This document shows, in pieces, positions 5,193-6,321 of a stretch of 6,321 bases of DNA (its first letter is position 1; every line of letters starts with the position of its first letter). Both the position numbers and the translations under genes were made by a program. Location of the stretch: NCBI GenBank assembly GCA_003695105.1, contig RFIZ01000136.1:1-6321 (forward strand), written 5' to 3'. Source of the DNA: Fidelibacterota bacterium. Its GTDB lineage: Bacteria > Fidelibacterota > Marinisomatia > Marinisomatales > J089. The notes under the pieces were generated by a model. That model ran no database searches and was not told the DNA's origin. It worked only from the letters and a program-made list of their open reading frames with translations.

Positions 5193-6321
5193 ATGATCCC
5201 GTTATCTGTGCTGGAAAACCTGCACCGCTGGTACCAGGCCTGGTTTCTACCGGTTTGGCAGGCTCCCCTGTTGACCGGAGAATACGCCGAGGTGACTGCC
5301 GGACGGTTGGTTTTGGGGATCGTCTTTTTTCTTTTATTCAACCGCCTGATCAAAACGATTTTTCGCCAGTCCCGTCTCCCGCGATTGTTCCGGGTGATCT
5401 CCGATCCGGATACCCGCTCCTGGATGGTGAATTTTACCAGCTTCCTGCTCCTGGTCGTTCTGTTCTTCCTGACTTTGTTCATCGTCGGGATCCCGCTCAC
5501 CGTATTGAGCCGGATCTGGAACCTGACCCTGTTTACCGTAAAAGACAGCTCGGTTCAACTGGGAAATATTCTCCTGGGCCTGGCCCTGCTTTATCCAGGC
5601 CTGAAAGTGTCCCGCTATCTGTCCAACGAATTCCAGAAGATTTTTCTGTCCCAACTGAAGCTGGAGACGGCGACCAAAAAATCACTGGAAGTGGTGTTGC
5701 GGTATGTACTGGTCATTCTGGTTGTACTGTTCGTCCTGACCATAGTGGGCGTACCGTTGACGGCGTTCACCCTGGTCGGGGGGGCCGTGGCCATCGGTGT
5801 GGGTCTGGGGAGTCAGAATCTGGTGAACAATTTCCTGAGCGGGATCGTCCTGATGACCGAACGGCCATTGAAAATCGATGATGTGGTGGAAATCGAAGGT
5901 CGCCAGGGTATCGTGGAATTCATCGGCGGACGATCAACCCGGATTCGAACCTTCGACAATGTCCGGATGGTCATTCCCAACAGCAAGCTTCTGGAAAACA
6001 CCGTAATCAACTGGTCTCTGATGGATCGCGATCTTCGGCGCGAAGTCAGTGTGGGGGTGGCCTACGGTTCTCCCACCCACCGGGTACGCGATCTGATCCT
6101 GGAAGCGGTCCGGGAGCATCCCCAGATCAAACGATCACCGGAACCCCTGGTATTGTTTCGGGAATTCGGGGACAATGCTCTCCTGTTCACCGTTTTCTTC
6201 TGGGTCGAGTTGACCGAATCGAACAAGCCGTTGATCATCGAAAGTGACATCCGGTTCGCCATCGACCAGAAGTTTCGGGAGGCGGGAATTGACATTGCCT
6301 TTCCCCAACGCGATCTTCACC
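5193..6321 (+). CDS. MscS-family mechanosensitive ion channel (3' end cut by window edge)
   Basis: The window contains 376 complete codons, open to the right edge. ATG at 5193 is the first possible start because an in-frame TAA lies at 5181. The ribosome binding site is weak (ACAGG, 12 bases before). Hydrophobic segments lie at about 38-50, 82-104, 123-137 and 167-187. The pore-lining TM3 with its small-residue pattern is at 192-219 (GGAVAIGVGLGSQNLVNNFLSG), followed by the MscS signature TERPLKIDDVV (222-232), the beta domain (GIVEFIG, IPNSKLL at 261-267) and the C-terminal FPQRDLH (370-376). That last motif normally sits near the end, so only a few residues or a short tail are missing. By family knowledge it is an inner-membrane channel that opens under hypo-osmotic tension to release solutes. 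At least four membrane spans, one more than E. coli MscS, place it among the somewhat larger members. A strong terminator precedes it, so its own promoter is not evident. Confidence 0.95.
   Translation, partial: MIPLSVLENLHRWYQAWFLPVWQAPLLTGEYAEVTAGRLVLGIVFFLLFNRLIKTIFRQSRLPRLFRVISDPDTRSWMVNFTSFLLLVVLFFLTLFIVGIPLTVLSRIWNLTLFTVKDSSVQLGNILLGLALLYPGLKVSRYLSNEFQKIFLSQLKLETATKKSLEVVLRYVLVILVVLFVLTIVGVPLTAFTLVGGAVAIGVGLGSQNLVNNFLSGIVLMTERPLKIDDVVEIEGRQGIVEFIGGRSTRIRTFDNVRMVIPNSKLLENTVINWSLMDRDLRREVSVGVAYGSPTHRVRDLILEAVREHPQIKRSPEPLVLFREFGDNALLFTVFFWVELTESNKPLIIESDIRFAIDQKFREAGIDIAFPQRDLH

Noticed and set aside
5132..5881. Plus-strand open frame of 249 codons overlapping the MscS gene
   Set aside because: It is Pro/Arg/Gly-rich with no domain, while the other frame encodes a clear MscS channel.

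Overview
The window looks like chromosomal DNA from a Gram-negative bacterium of moderate GC content (roughly half, judged by eye). An RND-type adaptor lipoprotein paired with a TolC-type outer-membrane channel implies two membranes. The Rrf2 regulator and the possible TTG/TAnnTTT promoter pattern upstream of it would fit the wider Bacteroidetes/Chlorobi/Marinimicrobia-like world. No gene here is phylogenetically decisive, so that placement is only a suggestion.

The left half (1-3074) is a minus-strand heavy-metal efflux operon, read from right to left. A small secreted Cys/Met/His-rich protein (2712-3074) comes first. It is followed by a TolC/CusC-like outer-membrane channel with a TTG start (1364-2626), then a CusB-like periplasmic adaptor lipoprotein (1-1362) that runs off the left edge. 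The adaptor carries one intact and one Cys-less heavy-metal-binding motif. The channel stop and adaptor start are one base apart, so translation is probably coupled. The inner-membrane RND pump (CusA-like) would be expected just beyond position 1.

The middle (3075-3642) is a 568-bp divergent intergenic region with no convincing gene. It contains several inverted and direct repeats: an 8-bp-armed inverted repeat ten bases upstream of the small secreted gene, a cytosine-rich triple repeat, a strong GAAA-capped hairpin with a competing fold, and a pair of GATrTTCACATC elements 61 bp apart. These are candidates for control of the efflux operon. Plausible promoters are noted in both directions.

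The right half (3643-6321) is on the plus strand. It holds an Rrf2-family regulator with three cysteines positioned to bind an Fe-S cluster (3643-4089), a secreted DUF4097-type putative adhesin/beta-solenoid built of about 18-residue TGSGD repeats (4148-5107), a good intrinsic terminator (5130-5161), and an MscS-type mechanosensitive channel (5193-6321) cut by the right edge just after its FPQRD-type C-terminal motif. Rrf2 and the DUF4097 gene are probably one unit, with a 9-bp hairpin directly before the second start codon.

No tRNA, rRNA, mobile element or CRISPR array was seen. I found no clear-cut new defence or biosynthetic system. The least explained parts are the small Cys-rich leading gene of the efflux operon and the structured intergenic region.
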